A stretch of DNA of 64,000 nucleotides. Origin: Luteimonas viscosa. GTDB lineage: Bacteria > Pseudomonadota > Gammaproteobacteria > Xanthomonadales > Xanthomonadaceae. Position numbers and translations under genes: made by a program. Within the stretch, counting starts at the first letter, position 1; each line of letters begins with the position of its first letter. The notes under the pieces are model-generated. The model was not told where the DNA came from. It did not search any database and saw only the letters and a list, made by a program, of their open reading frames with translations. Positions 35,606-45,341 of the stretch are shown in pieces. The stretch is taken from the NCBI RefSeq assembly GCF_008244685.1, contig NZ_VTFT01000001.1:2025248-2089247 (forward strand), written 5' to 3'.

Positions 35606-38600
35606 ATGTCCTCCCACGACGCCCCGCGCCTCGGCATCTCCGGGCGCATCGCGCGCACCTTCCAGGCCAATCCGCTGACGCCTGTGCTGGCGCTGCTTGG
35701 CCTGCTGCTGGGCGCGGTCGCGGTGATGGTCACTCCGCGCGAGGAAGAGCCGCAGATCGACGTGACCATGGCCAACGTCATCGTGCCCTTCCCCGGCGCC
35801 GACGCGCGCGAGGTCGAGCAGATGGTGACCTTCCCGCTGGAACAGAAGCTCTCCGAGATCGAGCAGGTCAAGCACACCTATTCGGTCAGCCGGCCGGGCA
35901 TGGCGGTGCTGACGGTCGAGTTCGAGGTCGGCGTGAAGCGCCAGCCCGCGCTGGTGCGGCTGTACGACAAGGTGTTCTCGAACCAGGACTGGATGCCGGC
36001 CGGCCTCGGCGTCGGCCCGGCGATCATCAAGCCCAAGGGCATCGACGACGTGCCGGTGATGGCGCTGACGCTGTGGACCGACGATCCCCAGCGCAGCGCG
36101 CTGGAGCTGGCCGCCGTCGCCCATACCCTGGAGACCGAACTCAAGCGCATCCCCGGCACCCGCGACGTGTTCACCATCGGCGCGCCGGACCGCGCGGTGA
36201 TGGTGGAACTCGACGCGGCCCGGCTGGCCAGCCACGGCCTGGCCGTCGACGACCTCGCCGACGCGCTGCGCGCGGCCAACCTCGCGCGCCAGGCGGGCGA
36301 ACGGGTCGGCGCCGACGGCGTCACCCAGGTGACGTCGGGACAGTTCCTCGCCGATCGCGACGACGTCGCCAACCTCGTGCTGGGCATGGCCGGCGGACAG
36401 CCGGTGCGACTGGCGGACGTGGCCGACGTGCGCGATGCCGCCGATGCGCCTGCGAGCTACGTCTGGCACGGCGCCCCGCCCGGCCGGGACGGCCCCGCCG
36501 CCGGGGTGGCGCCGGCGGTGACGCTGGCGATCGCCAAGAAGCCCGGCAGCAACGCCGCCGACATCACCGGCGCCGTACTGCGCCGGATCGAGGCCCTGCG
36601 CGGCCAGCTCATCCCCGACGGCGTCCAGGTCGAGGTCACGCGCGACTACGGCATGACCGCCAGCGACAAGGCGCGCACCCTGATCAAGAAGCTGGGGTTC
36701 GCCACCGCATCGGTGGTGCTGCTGGTCCTGTTCGCGCTCGGCCGGCGCGAGGCCGTCGTGATCGGCAGCGCGGTGGTGCTGACGCTGTCGGCGACCCTGT
36801 TCGCATCGATGGCGATGGGCTTCACCCTCAACCGGGTCTCGCTGTTCGCGCTGATCTTCTCGATCGGCATCCTGGTCGACGACGCGATCGTGGTGGTCGA
36901 GAACATCCACCGGCACATGGCCCAGGGCGGCAGAACCCTGCGCGAGGCGATTCCCGCGGCGGTGGACGAAGTCGGCGGCCCGACCATCCTCGCCACGTTC
37001 ACCGTGATCGCGGCGCTGATGCCGATGGCCTTCGTCACCGGGCTGATGGGTCCGTACATGCGGCCGATCCCGATCAATGCCTCGGTCGGCATGCTGCTGT
37101 CGCTGCTGATCGCGCTGGTGGTCACGCCCTGGCTGTCGCTCAAGCTGCTCGCGCGCCATGCCGCGCAACCGGTCTCGCCGGAGACCGGCCACGGCCACGC
37201 CCAGGGCACGATGGCCGCGCGCCTGCACCGCCTGTTCGAGCGGGTGATGCATCCGTTCCTGGCCACAGAGGGCGGCGCCCGCCGGCGCGCGTTGCTGTTC
37301 GCGGCGATGGCCGCGCTGGTCGCGCTGGCGGCCGGCCTGGCGGTGGCAAAGCTGGTGGTGCTGAAGATGCTGCCGTTCGACAACAAGTCGGAGCTGCAGA
37401 TCGTCGTCGACCTGCCCGAGGGTCGCACGCTGGAGGACACCAGTGCGCTGCTGGCAGAACTGTCGGCGGTGCTCGACCGCATGCCCGAGGTGCGGCACTA
37501 CCAGGGCTACGCCGGCACCGCCGCGCCGATCAATTTCAACGGCCTGGTGCGCCAGTACGACCTGCGCAGCGGCGCCAACGTCGGCGACCTGCAGGTCAAC
37601 CTGGTCGATCGCCACGACCGCGACCGCAAGAGCCACGACATCGCCGCCGCGTTGCGCCCCCTCGTGGCGGGGATCGGTCGCCGCCACGACGCATCGGCCA
37701 AGGTGGTGGAGGTGCCGCCGGGGCCGCCGGTGCTGTCGCCGATCGTGGCCGAGGTCTACGGCCCGGACTACGCGCAGGCGCGACGCATCGGCCTGGCGCT
37801 GGAACAGCGCTTCCTCGCCACCGACGGCATCGTCGACGTCGACACCAGCGTGGAGGCGGACGCGTTGCGCGAGGTGCTCGCCATCGACCGCGTGCGCGCG
37901 GCGCGGCTGGGCGTGCCGCAATCCGCGATCGCCGACACCATCGCCGCCGGCCTCTCCGGCATGGACGCAAGCCACCTCATCGACGGCGGTTCGAAGTATC
38001 CACGCCCGATCCGGCTGCGCCTGCCGGTCGCAGGGCAGGCGACGCTGGACGGGCTGCTGTCTTTGCGCGTGCGCGGCGGCGACGGCCAGCTGGTGCCGCT
38101 GTCGGAGCTGGTGCAGGTGCGCCAGGCGCGCTGGGACGGCGCGATCCACCACAAGGACCTGCTGCCGGTGGTCTACGTGACGGGCGACGAGAGCAGCCGC
38201 ATCGACAGCCCGCTGTACGGCATGTTCGACCTGGTCGGGCAGGTGTCCGAGCACGCCGTCGGCGGCCAGGCCCTGTCGCAGTTCTTCATCCGCCAGCCGG
38301 TCGACGCCAGCGGCTTCGCGATCAAGTGGGACGGCGAATGGCAGATCACCTACGAGACCTTCCGCGACATGGGCATCGCCTACGCCGCCGGCATGGTGCT
38401 GATCTACCTGCTGGTGGTCGCCTACTTCCGCAACTACCTGGTGCCGCTGGTGATCATGGCGCCGATCCCGCTGACCGTGATCGGGGTGATGCCGGGCCAC
38501 GCCCTGCTCGGCGCGCAGTTCACCGCCACCAGCATGATCGGCATGATCGCGCTGGCCGGCATCATCGTGCGCAATTCGATCCTGCTGGTGGATTTCATCA

Positions 38601-38851
38601 ACCACCTGGTCGAACGCGGGCATTCGCTGGAACGCGCGGTGGTGGATGCCTGCGCGGTGCGCGCGCAGCCGATCGCGCTGACCGCGCTGGCGGCGATGGC
38701 CGGCGCGTTCTTCATCCTCGACGATCCGATCTTCAACGGCCTGGCGATCGCGCTGATCTTCGGCATCCTGGTCTCGACGGTGCTCACCCTGCTGGTGATT
38801 CCGGTGCTGTACTACGCCCTGTTGCAGCGGCGCCAGGCGACATCCGCATGA
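35606..38851 (+). CDS. RND efflux pump inner-membrane transporter
   Basis: 1081 residues, the normal AcrB-like size. It has 12 membrane helices in two halves with large periplasmic loops. TM4 holds the proton-relay Asp pair in FSIGILVDDAIVVVENIH. A His/Gly-containing loop (PETGHGHAQGTMAARLHRLF) sits between TM6 and the second half. The C-terminal half has MIALAGIIVRNSILLVDFIN. Many relatives export drugs or solvents; here the operon begins with sulfide-oxidising genes, so an organosulfur or redox-active toxicant is possible, but the substrate is not visible. Confidence 0.93.
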   Translation: MSSHDAPRLGISGRIARTFQANPLTPVLALLGLLLGAVAVMVTPREEEPQIDVTMANVIVPFPGADAREVEQMVTFPLEQKLSEIEQVKHTYSVSRPGMAVLTVEFEVGVKRQPALVRLYDKVFSNQDWMPAGLGVGPAIIKPKGIDDVPVMALTLWTDDPQRSALELAAVAHTLETELKRIPGTRDVFTIGAPDRAVMVELDAARLASHGLAVDDLADALRAANLARQAGERVGADGVTQVTSGQFLADRDDVANLVLGMAGGQPVRLADVADVRDAADAPASYVWHGAPPGRDGPAAGVAPAVTLAIAKKPGSNAADITGAVLRRIEALRGQLIPDGVQVEVTRDYGMTASDKARTLIKKLGFATASVVLLVLFALGRREAVVIGSAVVLTLSATLFASMAMGFTLNRVSLFALIFSIGILVDDAIVVVENIHRHMAQGGRTLREAIPAAVDEVGGPTILATFTVIAALMPMAFVTGLMGPYMRPIPINASVGMLLSLLIALVVTPWLSLKLLARHAAQPVSPETGHGHAQGTMAARLHRLFERVMHPFLATEGGARRRALLFAAMAALVALAAGLAVAKLVVLKMLPFDNKSELQIVVDLPEGRTLEDTSALLAELSAVLDRMPEVRHYQGYAGTAAPINFNGLVRQYDLRSGANVGDLQVNLVDRHDRDRKSHDIAAALRPLVAGIGRRHDASAKVVEVPPGPPVLSPIVAEVYGPDYAQARRIGLALEQRFLATDGIVDVDTSVEADALREVLAIDRVRAARLGVPQSAIADTIAAGLSGMDASHLIDGGSKYPRPIRLRLPVAGQATLDGLLSLRVRGGDGQLVPLSELVQVRQARWDGAIHHKDLLPVVYVTGDESSRIDSPLYGMFDLVGQVSEHAVGGQALSQFFIRQPVDASGFAIKWDGEWQITYETFRDMGIAYAAGMVLIYLLVVAYFRNYLVPLVIMAPIPLTVIGVMPGHALLGAQFTATSMIGMIALAGIIVRNSILLVDFINHLVERGHSLERAVVDACAVRAQPIALTALAAMAGAFFILDDPIFNGLAIALIFGILVSTVLTLLVIPVLYYALLQRRQATSA

Positions 38852-38969
38852 ACGCATTGCGCCATGTACCATCCGCTCCACTCCGGCGGACGCGTCCGCC
38901 GGCTGCAGCGACGGGCGCCGCGATGGCGGAGTGCGCGCGTGCCACCGACCTTCCTGCGCGAGGCCAGCC

Positions 38970-39446
38970 ATGAGCATCGACAGTCCCATCCGGATCACCC
39001 TGGAGCAGGAAAGCGACTACGCGTTCCGCATCGTCTTCGACGACACCGCGCTCGCCCCGCTGCTTGCCGACGAGCCCTCGCCGCTCGGCCACGATCGCGG
39101 GCCGAATCCGTCGCGCCTGCTGCTGGCGGCGGTGGCCAACTGCATGGCCGCCAGCCTCCTGTTCTCGCTGCGAAAGTTCAGGAACGCCTCGGCGACGCTG
39201 AAGGCGCGGATCAGCGCCACGCCGCAACGCGACGCCAACGGTCGCTGGCGCATCCCGACGGCGCATGTCGAGCTGCAGTTGTCGGGTCCCGCCGCCGACT
39301 ACACGCAGCTGCCACGCATCCTCGCGCAGTTCGAGGACTTCTGCGTGGTCACCCAGAGCGTACGTGCGGGCATCGACGTGCGTGCGACCGTCGTCGACGC
39401 CGACGGCGTGGTGGTCCACGGCGGACCCGCGGCGGCAGTGCCATGA
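38970..39446 (+). CDS. OsmC-family protein
   Basis: 158 residues from ATG 38970. The two redox cysteines of the OsmC/Ohr fold are in LLLAAVANCMAASLLFSL (about Cys57) and FEDFCVVTQSV (about Cys127). Such proteins reduce organic hydroperoxides, and some act on persulfides. It lies 118 bp after the RND transporter and is coupled by a 4-bp overlap to thioredoxin, a plausible reductant. A perfect 20-bp GC palindrome (38883-38902) in the gap may limit read-through from the pump genes. Confidence 0.85.
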   Translation: MSIDSPIRITLEQESDYAFRIVFDDTALAPLLADEPSPLGHDRGPNPSRLLLAAVANCMAASLLFSLRKFRNASATLKARISATPQRDANGRWRIPTAHVELQLSGPAADYTQLPRILAQFEDFCVVTQSVRAGIDVRATVVDADGVVVHGGPAAAVP

Positions 39447-39883
39447 ACGGGCCGCTGCAGGTGCCCTGCCCGCAGTGCGGCGCGCTGAACCGCGTTCCCG
39501 CCGCGCGCATCCACGACGTCCCGAACTGCGGCCGCTGCCGCAAGCCGTTGTTCACGGGACGGCCCCTGGTGCTGGACGCCACCGGCTTCGACCTGCATGC
39601 CTCGCGTTCGGACCTGCCGCTGCTGGTCGATTTCTGGGCCCCCTGGTGCGGCCCGTGCAAGGTGATGGCGCCGCATTTCGAAACCGCGGCGACGCAGCTC
39701 GAACCCGCCATGCGCCTGGCCAAGGTCGACACCCAGGCGCATCCGGATCTCGGCGCCCGGTTCGATGTCCGCAGCATCCCGACGCTCGCCCTGTTCCAGC
39801 GCGGACGCGAGCTGGCGCGGATGTCCGGCGCGATGCCGGCGGGCGAGATCGTCCGCTGGGCGCGGGCGCATGCCGCCGGCTGA
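39443..39883 (+). CDS. trxC: Thioredoxin 2 (zinc-binding thioredoxin)
   Basis: 146 residues. The N-terminal zinc ribbon has two CxxC pairs (VPCPQCGALN and PNCGRCRKPLF). The thioredoxin domain has the active site FWAPWCGPCK (about 67-76) and RSIPTLALFQRG with the cis-Pro. The start overlaps the osmC-like stop (ATGA). Thioredoxin 2 is typically induced by oxidative stress; its place behind OsmC in the sulfur-stress cluster fits a thiol or persulfide reductase role. Confidence 0.93.
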   Translation: MNGPLQVPCPQCGALNRVPAARIHDVPNCGRCRKPLFTGRPLVLDATGFDLHASRSDLPLLVDFWAPWCGPCKVMAPHFETAATQLEPAMRLAKVDTQAHPDLGARFDVRSIPTLALFQRGRELARMSGAMPAGEIVRWARAHAAG

Positions 39884-39956
39884 CCCGCGCGAACGACCCG
39901 TCCGCTCGCCACGCCCGTGAGCGACCGCGCCTATCGCGGAATGGCGCGAGGCCGGC

Positions 39957-41894
<1,938 letters not shown>

Positions 41895-41993
41895 GGTGTC
41901 CCGTTGGCCGGCGCGGTCCGCCGCCGGGAAGGCGCCCGATTGTTCCGGGCCCGGCCACCGCCACGCAAGCGTGGTGCCGGGCCGTGGAGGAAG

Positions 41994-42010
41994 TTGGCAC
42001 GCTTCATGCG
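41994..42010 (+). promoter_or_regulatory. Sigma-54-type promoter
   Basis: TTGGCACG-CTTC-ATGCG has GG at 41996-41997 and GC at 42008-42009 exactly 10 bases apart, as the -24/-12 element demands. The -24 half TTGGCACG is a full consensus; the -12 half has ATGC instead of TTGC. A 36-bp imperfect palindrome (41948-41983: GGCCCGGC outer arms, CCACGC-AA-GCGTGG core) lies just upstream. It points away from mnmG into a 470-bp non-coding gap, with an expected start near 42021. Confidence 0.55.
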
Positions 42011-42102
42011 AACCATCTTCCTGCACCCGGGGTGGCAAGCGTCAAGGGGGGCGCGGCCGGAGATTGGAACAGGGCTGGCCATGCACAACCCGGGGAAGCA
42101 AA

Positions 42103-42140
42103 GGGGCCGGATGTCGGGGGACATCCGGCCCCATTCTTTT
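42103..42140. terminator. Perfect 13-bp hairpin with T-rich tail
   Basis: GGGGCCGGATGTC-GGGG-GACATCCGGCCCC followed by ATTCTTTT on the plus strand; on the minus strand TTTGCTT follows. It could end a short plus-strand RNA, or act on minus-strand transcription coming from the Gly/Tyr-rich lipoprotein gene. Confidence 0.55.
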
Positions 42141-42252
42141 GCGTGGGCACCGCGGACATATGGGGGCGGAGCCCGGCGCCTCGAGGAACGAGGCGCCGAC
42201 GCCCGGCGGGAGCGGAACAGGGGGGATCCGGTATCCCCCGCCGGGTGTCGAC

Positions 42253-42275
42253 AAGCGGAAACGCTTTTTTTGTCT
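42253..42275 (+). terminator. Strong intrinsic terminator
   Basis: AAGCG-GAAA-CGCTT with a GNRA tetraloop and an unbroken run of seven T (42265-42271), then GTCTTT. It points in the plus direction, with no plus-strand protein gene upstream for 2.3 kb, so it must end a non-coding transcript starting in the gap. Confidence 0.75.
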
Positions 42276-42364
42276 TTCCGGACCTGATACGTCGGAATCC
42301 GACGCAACCGGTCAGTTCGGGTAGCTTGAACGTCCCCGGGGCCCAGCGCAAGGGGGAACGGAAC

Positions 42365-43051
42365 CTATTCTTCCTGTTGCGATGCCGCCCGTCGGGGGGC
42401 CGGACGCTCCATCCGGCGCTCCATCCGCGGCGCGCTGCGCGGCGCGGGTTGGGCCCGGGGGGCCGAGATCTGCTGCGGTCGCGGCAAGGCCCGGGGCTCG
42501 GCCCGGGGCGCGGGCGCCGGCGCCATCGGACGCGACGGCAACCGCTGGATCGCCCGCGGCTGCGGCGCCGGCCTCGCCGTGGGCGCCCGCATCAACGGCT
42601 GGCCGGAATTGCGGCGGATCGGCTGCGGGGCCATCTGCGAATGCTGCGGCTGCGCCTGGGGACTGCTGCGGCGACGGGGCGGCAGGTTGCCGCCGGTGCC
42701 GCGCTCGACCGTCTGCGGCGGATCCGGATCCTCAGGCTGGTAGGGGGGACGCGGGCGATGGGGCCGGTAGTAGTAGTGCGGCCAGCCGTAGTAGCTGTAG
42801 TACGGCGAGTATCCGTAACGGCTGCCATAGCCGTAGCGATACGGGGACCCGTAACCGTAGCCGTAGCCCACGCCGCCGTACCATCCACCATGGCCGTAGC
42901 CGAGCGAACTGTAGGGGGCGCCGTAATAGGTCGAGGACGCGGGGCTGCCGTAGTAGTAGTCGCCGCCGCCGTACCCACGGGAGTAATAGTCGCTGGCGCA
43001 GCCCGACAGCGCGGCCGCGGCCACCAGACCGATCAAGAGCTTGCGGAACAT
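42365..43051 (-). CDS. Gly/Tyr-rich lipoprotein
   Basis: 228 residues. The signal ends in lipobox LSGC (Cys18). Residues about 20-105 are a low-complexity Gly/Tyr/Ser region (DYYSRGYGGGDYYYG, YGYGYGSPYRYGYGSRYGYS). From about 105 on the protein is rich in Pro, Arg, Gln and Ala. Such proteins are common in this bacterial family and are thought to be envelope-associated, but no function is known. It is convergent with the small-RNA candidate. Confidence 0.7.
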   Translation of the reverse strand: MFRKLLIGLVAAAALSGCASDYYSRGYGGGDYYYGSPASSTYYGAPYSSLGYGHGGWYGGVGYGYGYGSPYRYGYGSRYGYSPYYSYYGWPHYYYRPHRPRPPYQPEDPDPPQTVERGTGGNLPPRRRSSPQAQPQHSQMAPQPIRRNSGQPLMRAPTARPAPQPRAIQRLPSRPMAPAPAPRAEPRALPRPQQISAPRAQPAPRSAPRMERRMERPAPRRAASQQEE

Positions 43052-43175
43052 GGCGAATCCCCCGTTCTACGAGGCTGCAGCATCGGCCCGGGGCATTGAA
43101 TCCGTGCTTAACCCTCCCGATCGGCGCATTGTGCTACCTGAACACGGCGGACCCCGATCGGCTAGGCTCTGTGCC

Positions 43176-44141
43176 ATGCCTGCCGACACGCCGCTGCCGC
43201 ATTTCGACGACGTGCTGGATGCCGCGGCCCGGATCGCGCCGCATGCGCGCACCACCCCGGTCCTGCGCGCCGGCGCCCTCGATGCCCACGCCGGCTGCCG
43301 CCTGCTGTTCAAGGCCGAATGCCTGCAGCGCGCCGGCGCGTTCAAGTTCCGCGGTGCCTGCAACGCGGTGTTCTCGCTCGAAGACGACGCTGCCACGCGC
43401 GGCGTGGTCACCCATTCTTCCGGCAACCACGGCGCCGCGCTCGCCCTGGCGGCACGGCTGCGCGGGATTCCCTGCCACGTGGTCGTCCCCGAGGGCGCGG
43501 TGCGTTCGAAGCTGGCGCTGATCGCAGGCCAGGGCGCGATCCTGCATCGCTGCGAGGCGACCATCGCCGCGCGCGAGGCGATGTGCGCGCAGGTGCAACG
43601 GGCCAGCGGCGCGACCCTGGTGCATCCCTACGCCCACCCGCGGGTGATCGCGGGCCAGGGCACGGCCGCACTGGAGCTGCTGGGCGAGGCAGCGGACCTG
43701 GACGTGGTGGTGGTTCCGGTGGGCGGTGGCGGGCTGGCTTCGGGCACCGCGATCGCGCTGGCCGGGTGTGCGCCGAACGTGGAGCTGGTGCTGGCCGAAC
43801 CGGCGGGCGCGGCCGACGCCCTGCAATCGCTGGAGCGCGGAGAGCGGGTCACCGACATCGTGCCCGATACGATCTGCGACGGCCTGCGCGGCACCCTGGG
43901 CGAACCGAACTTCCGCATCCTGCGCGATCACGGCGCGCAGGTGCTGGCGATCGACGACGACGCCACCGTCGCCGCGATGCGGCGGCTGCTCGAACACCTG
44001 AAGCTGCTGGTCGAACCGTCCTCTGCGATTGCGCTGGCTGCGGTGCTCGCGCATCCGCAGCGGTTCGCCGGACGGCGGGTGGGCATCGTGCTGTCGGGCG
44101 GCAACGTCGATCCCGACCGGCTGCCGTGGGCAGGCCGGTGA
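43176..44141 (+). CDS. PLP-dependent serine/threonine dehydratase-type enzyme
   Basis: 321 residues, fold type II. The PLP lysine is in AGAFKFRGACNAV (about 50-62). The Asn loop is THSSGNHGAALALAARLRG, the phosphate-binding glycine loop is VPVGGGGLASGTAIAL (about 178-193), and the C-terminal serine motif is VLSGGN. There is no regulatory ACT domain, so it is the short catabolic/racemase form (threonine ammonia-lyase, serine racemase or hydroxyaspartate ammonia-lyase). TAGGCT at 43163-43168, just 7 bases before the ATG, and the lack of an SD suggest a leaderless mRNA. It overlaps the next gene by 4 bp. Confidence 0.88.
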   Translation: MPADTPLPHFDDVLDAAARIAPHARTTPVLRAGALDAHAGCRLLFKAECLQRAGAFKFRGACNAVFSLEDDAATRGVVTHSSGNHGAALALAARLRGIPCHVVVPEGAVRSKLALIAGQGAILHRCEATIAAREAMCAQVQRASGATLVHPYAHPRVIAGQGTAALELLGEAADLDVVVVPVGGGGLASGTAIALAGCAPNVELVLAEPAGAADALQSLERGERVTDIVPDTICDGLRGTLGEPNFRILRDHGAQVLAIDDDATVAAMRRLLEHLKLLVEPSSAIALAAVLAHPQRFAGRRVGIVLSGGNVDPDRLPWAGR

Positions 44142-44755
44142 GGCGCCGGCGCGCGCCTTCCGCCGGACCGCGGCCGCTGCGCCTGCTGCTGCGCCTGCTG
44201 CTGCTGTGCGCGCTGTGGCTGGGCGCCGTGGCGGGGTGGATCTACTGGGTGGGCGAACGCGACCAGGCGGCGAAGGCAGACGCGATCATCGTGCTCGGCG
44301 CCGCCGCCTACGACGCGGTGCCCTCTCCGGTGTTCGAGGCGCGGATCGAACACGGCCTCGACCTGTTCCGCAGCGGCTACGCCGGCACCCTGATCTTCAC
44401 CGGCGGCTACGGCGGCGGCGGCGCGCGTTTCGCCGAATCGCAGGTCGCGCGCCGCCACGCGATCCGCCAGGGCATCCCCGCCGACGCGATCCTGATCGAA
44501 TCGAGCTCGCAGACCACCTACCAGAACCTGTACGAGGCGCGCCGGCTGATGCTGGAACACGGCCTGCAAAGCGCGATCGTGGTCAGCGATCCGCTGCACA
44601 TGGCGCGCGCGCTGCGGCTGAGCCGCGGCCTGGGCATCGACGCCCTCGGTTCAGCGACGCCGAGCACGCGTTTCCGCTCGTTCCGCACCCGCTGGGAGTT
44701 CCTCGCGCGCGAGGTCTACTTCTTCCATCGCGACCTGTTCGTGCGCCCGCAATAG
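44138..44755 (+). CDS. DUF218/YdcF-SanA family membrane-anchored protein
   Basis: 205 residues with GTG start 44138, within the stop of the dehydratase gene (GTGA). One membrane helix (about 15-38: LLRLLLLCALWLGAVAGWIY) is followed by a periplasmic DUF218 domain: ADAIIVLGAAAYDA, LIFTGGYGGGGARFAES, SSSQTTYQNLYEARRLM, VVSDPLHMARALRLSRGLGI. YdcF/SanA relatives affect the envelope barrier and vancomycin sensitivity; the exact reaction is unknown. Confidence 0.87.
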   Translation: MRRRRAPSAGPRPLRLLLRLLLLCALWLGAVAGWIYWVGERDQAAKADAIIVLGAAAYDAVPSPVFEARIEHGLDLFRSGYAGTLIFTGGYGGGGARFAESQVARRHAIRQGIPADAILIESSSQTTYQNLYEARRLMLEHGLQSAIVVSDPLHMARALRLSRGLGIDALGSATPSTRFRSFRTRWEFLAREVYFFHRDLFVRPQ

Positions 44756-44875
44756 CCTCCGTCGAGACACGGGTCCTCGATATGCGGGCCCGGCGCGGCC
44801 GCACGGTACGCGCAGGTGCGCCGCGCTATCATCCCGGACGCGCGGATGGACGCGCGTCCCAGGGGGATCCGCGCC

Positions 44876-45301
44876 ATGCGCATCGACGGCAACCGCCTCC
44901 ACGACCGCGGCACCGAACTGGTGCTCGCCTACTACGCCGCGTTCAACCGCGGCGATCGCGAGGCCATGCTGGCGCTGCTCACCGAGGACGTGGCGCACGA
45001 CCTCAACCAGGGTCCGCGCGAGACCGGGCGCGATGCGTTCGCCGCGTTCATGGCGCGCATGGACCGCTGCTATCGCGAGCAGCTGCACGAGATCGTGGTG
45101 ATGGCCACCGTCGACGGCGCGCGCGCCGCGGCCGAATACGTGGTCCACGGCGAATACCTGGCCGACGACGAGGGCCTGCCGCCTGCCCGCGGCCAGCGCT
45201 ACACCCTGCCCGGCGGCGCGTTCTTCGACATCCGCGACGGCCGCATCGCGCGGGTGAGCAACTACTACAACCTCGAGCACTGGCTGACGCAGGTGCGCTG
45301 A
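44876..45301 (+). CDS. SnoaL-like/ketosteroid isomerase-related protein
   Basis: 141 residues from ATG 44876, with AGGGGGAT upstream. The fold is NTF2-like: VLAYYAAFNRGDREAMLALL, VAHDLNQGPRETGRDAFAAF, YVVHGEYLADDEGLPPARGQ and FFDIRDGRIARVSNYYNLEH. The conserved Asn/Tyr ending (SNYYNL) is typical of the 'ketosteroid isomerase-related' family. Enzymatic role unknown. It stands alone between two plus-strand genes. Confidence 0.82.
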   Translation: MRIDGNRLHDRGTELVLAYYAAFNRGDREAMLALLTEDVAHDLNQGPRETGRDAFAAFMARMDRCYREQLHEIVVMATVDGARAAAEYVVHGEYLADDEGLPPARGQRYTLPGGAFFDIRDGRIARVSNYYNLEHWLTQVR

Positions 45302-45341
45302 GCCGCCTGCCATCCGCCGCACCGACCCGGAGGAAAGGTTC

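Larger units (their letters stand above)
42021..42275 (+). ncRNA. Candidate GGA-rich structured small RNA (CsrA/RsmA-sponge-like)
   Basis: No protein-like frame occupies this stretch. By hand count it has 11 GGA triplets. Perfect hairpins are: 42103-42132 (13-bp arms, GGGG loop, then ATTCTTTT); GGCGCCTCG-AGGAA-CGAGGCGCC at 42175-42197, presenting AGGA in the loop; GGGGGAT-CCGGT-ATCCCCC at 42221-42239 inside an outer CCCGGC/GCCGGG stem (42202-42207 with 42240-42245) whose internal loop contains CGGAACA; and the terminator at 42253. GGA in hairpin loops is the binding signature of CsrA/RsmA. The 5' end is inferred from the sigma-54-like promoter. The RNA might instead stop after the first hairpin at about 42140. 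Confidence 0.45.

Noticed and set aside
38883-38902. Terminator after the RND transporter (20-bp perfect GC palindrome)
   Set aside because: No T-run follows on either strand, so it is not called as an intrinsic terminator.
35513-38998. Very long open frame on the minus strand opposite the RND transporter
   Set aside because: His/Gln/Arg-rich composition without any domain. It mirrors the GC-rich coding strand of a certain gene, like other long antisense frames at 21717-24743 and 28126-31059.
42100-42330. Small RNA on the minus strand with C-rich loops
   Set aside because: The minus-strand reading has only a weak TTTGCTT tail, while the plus strand has a seven-T terminator and a matching promoter. 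The plus strand is preferred.
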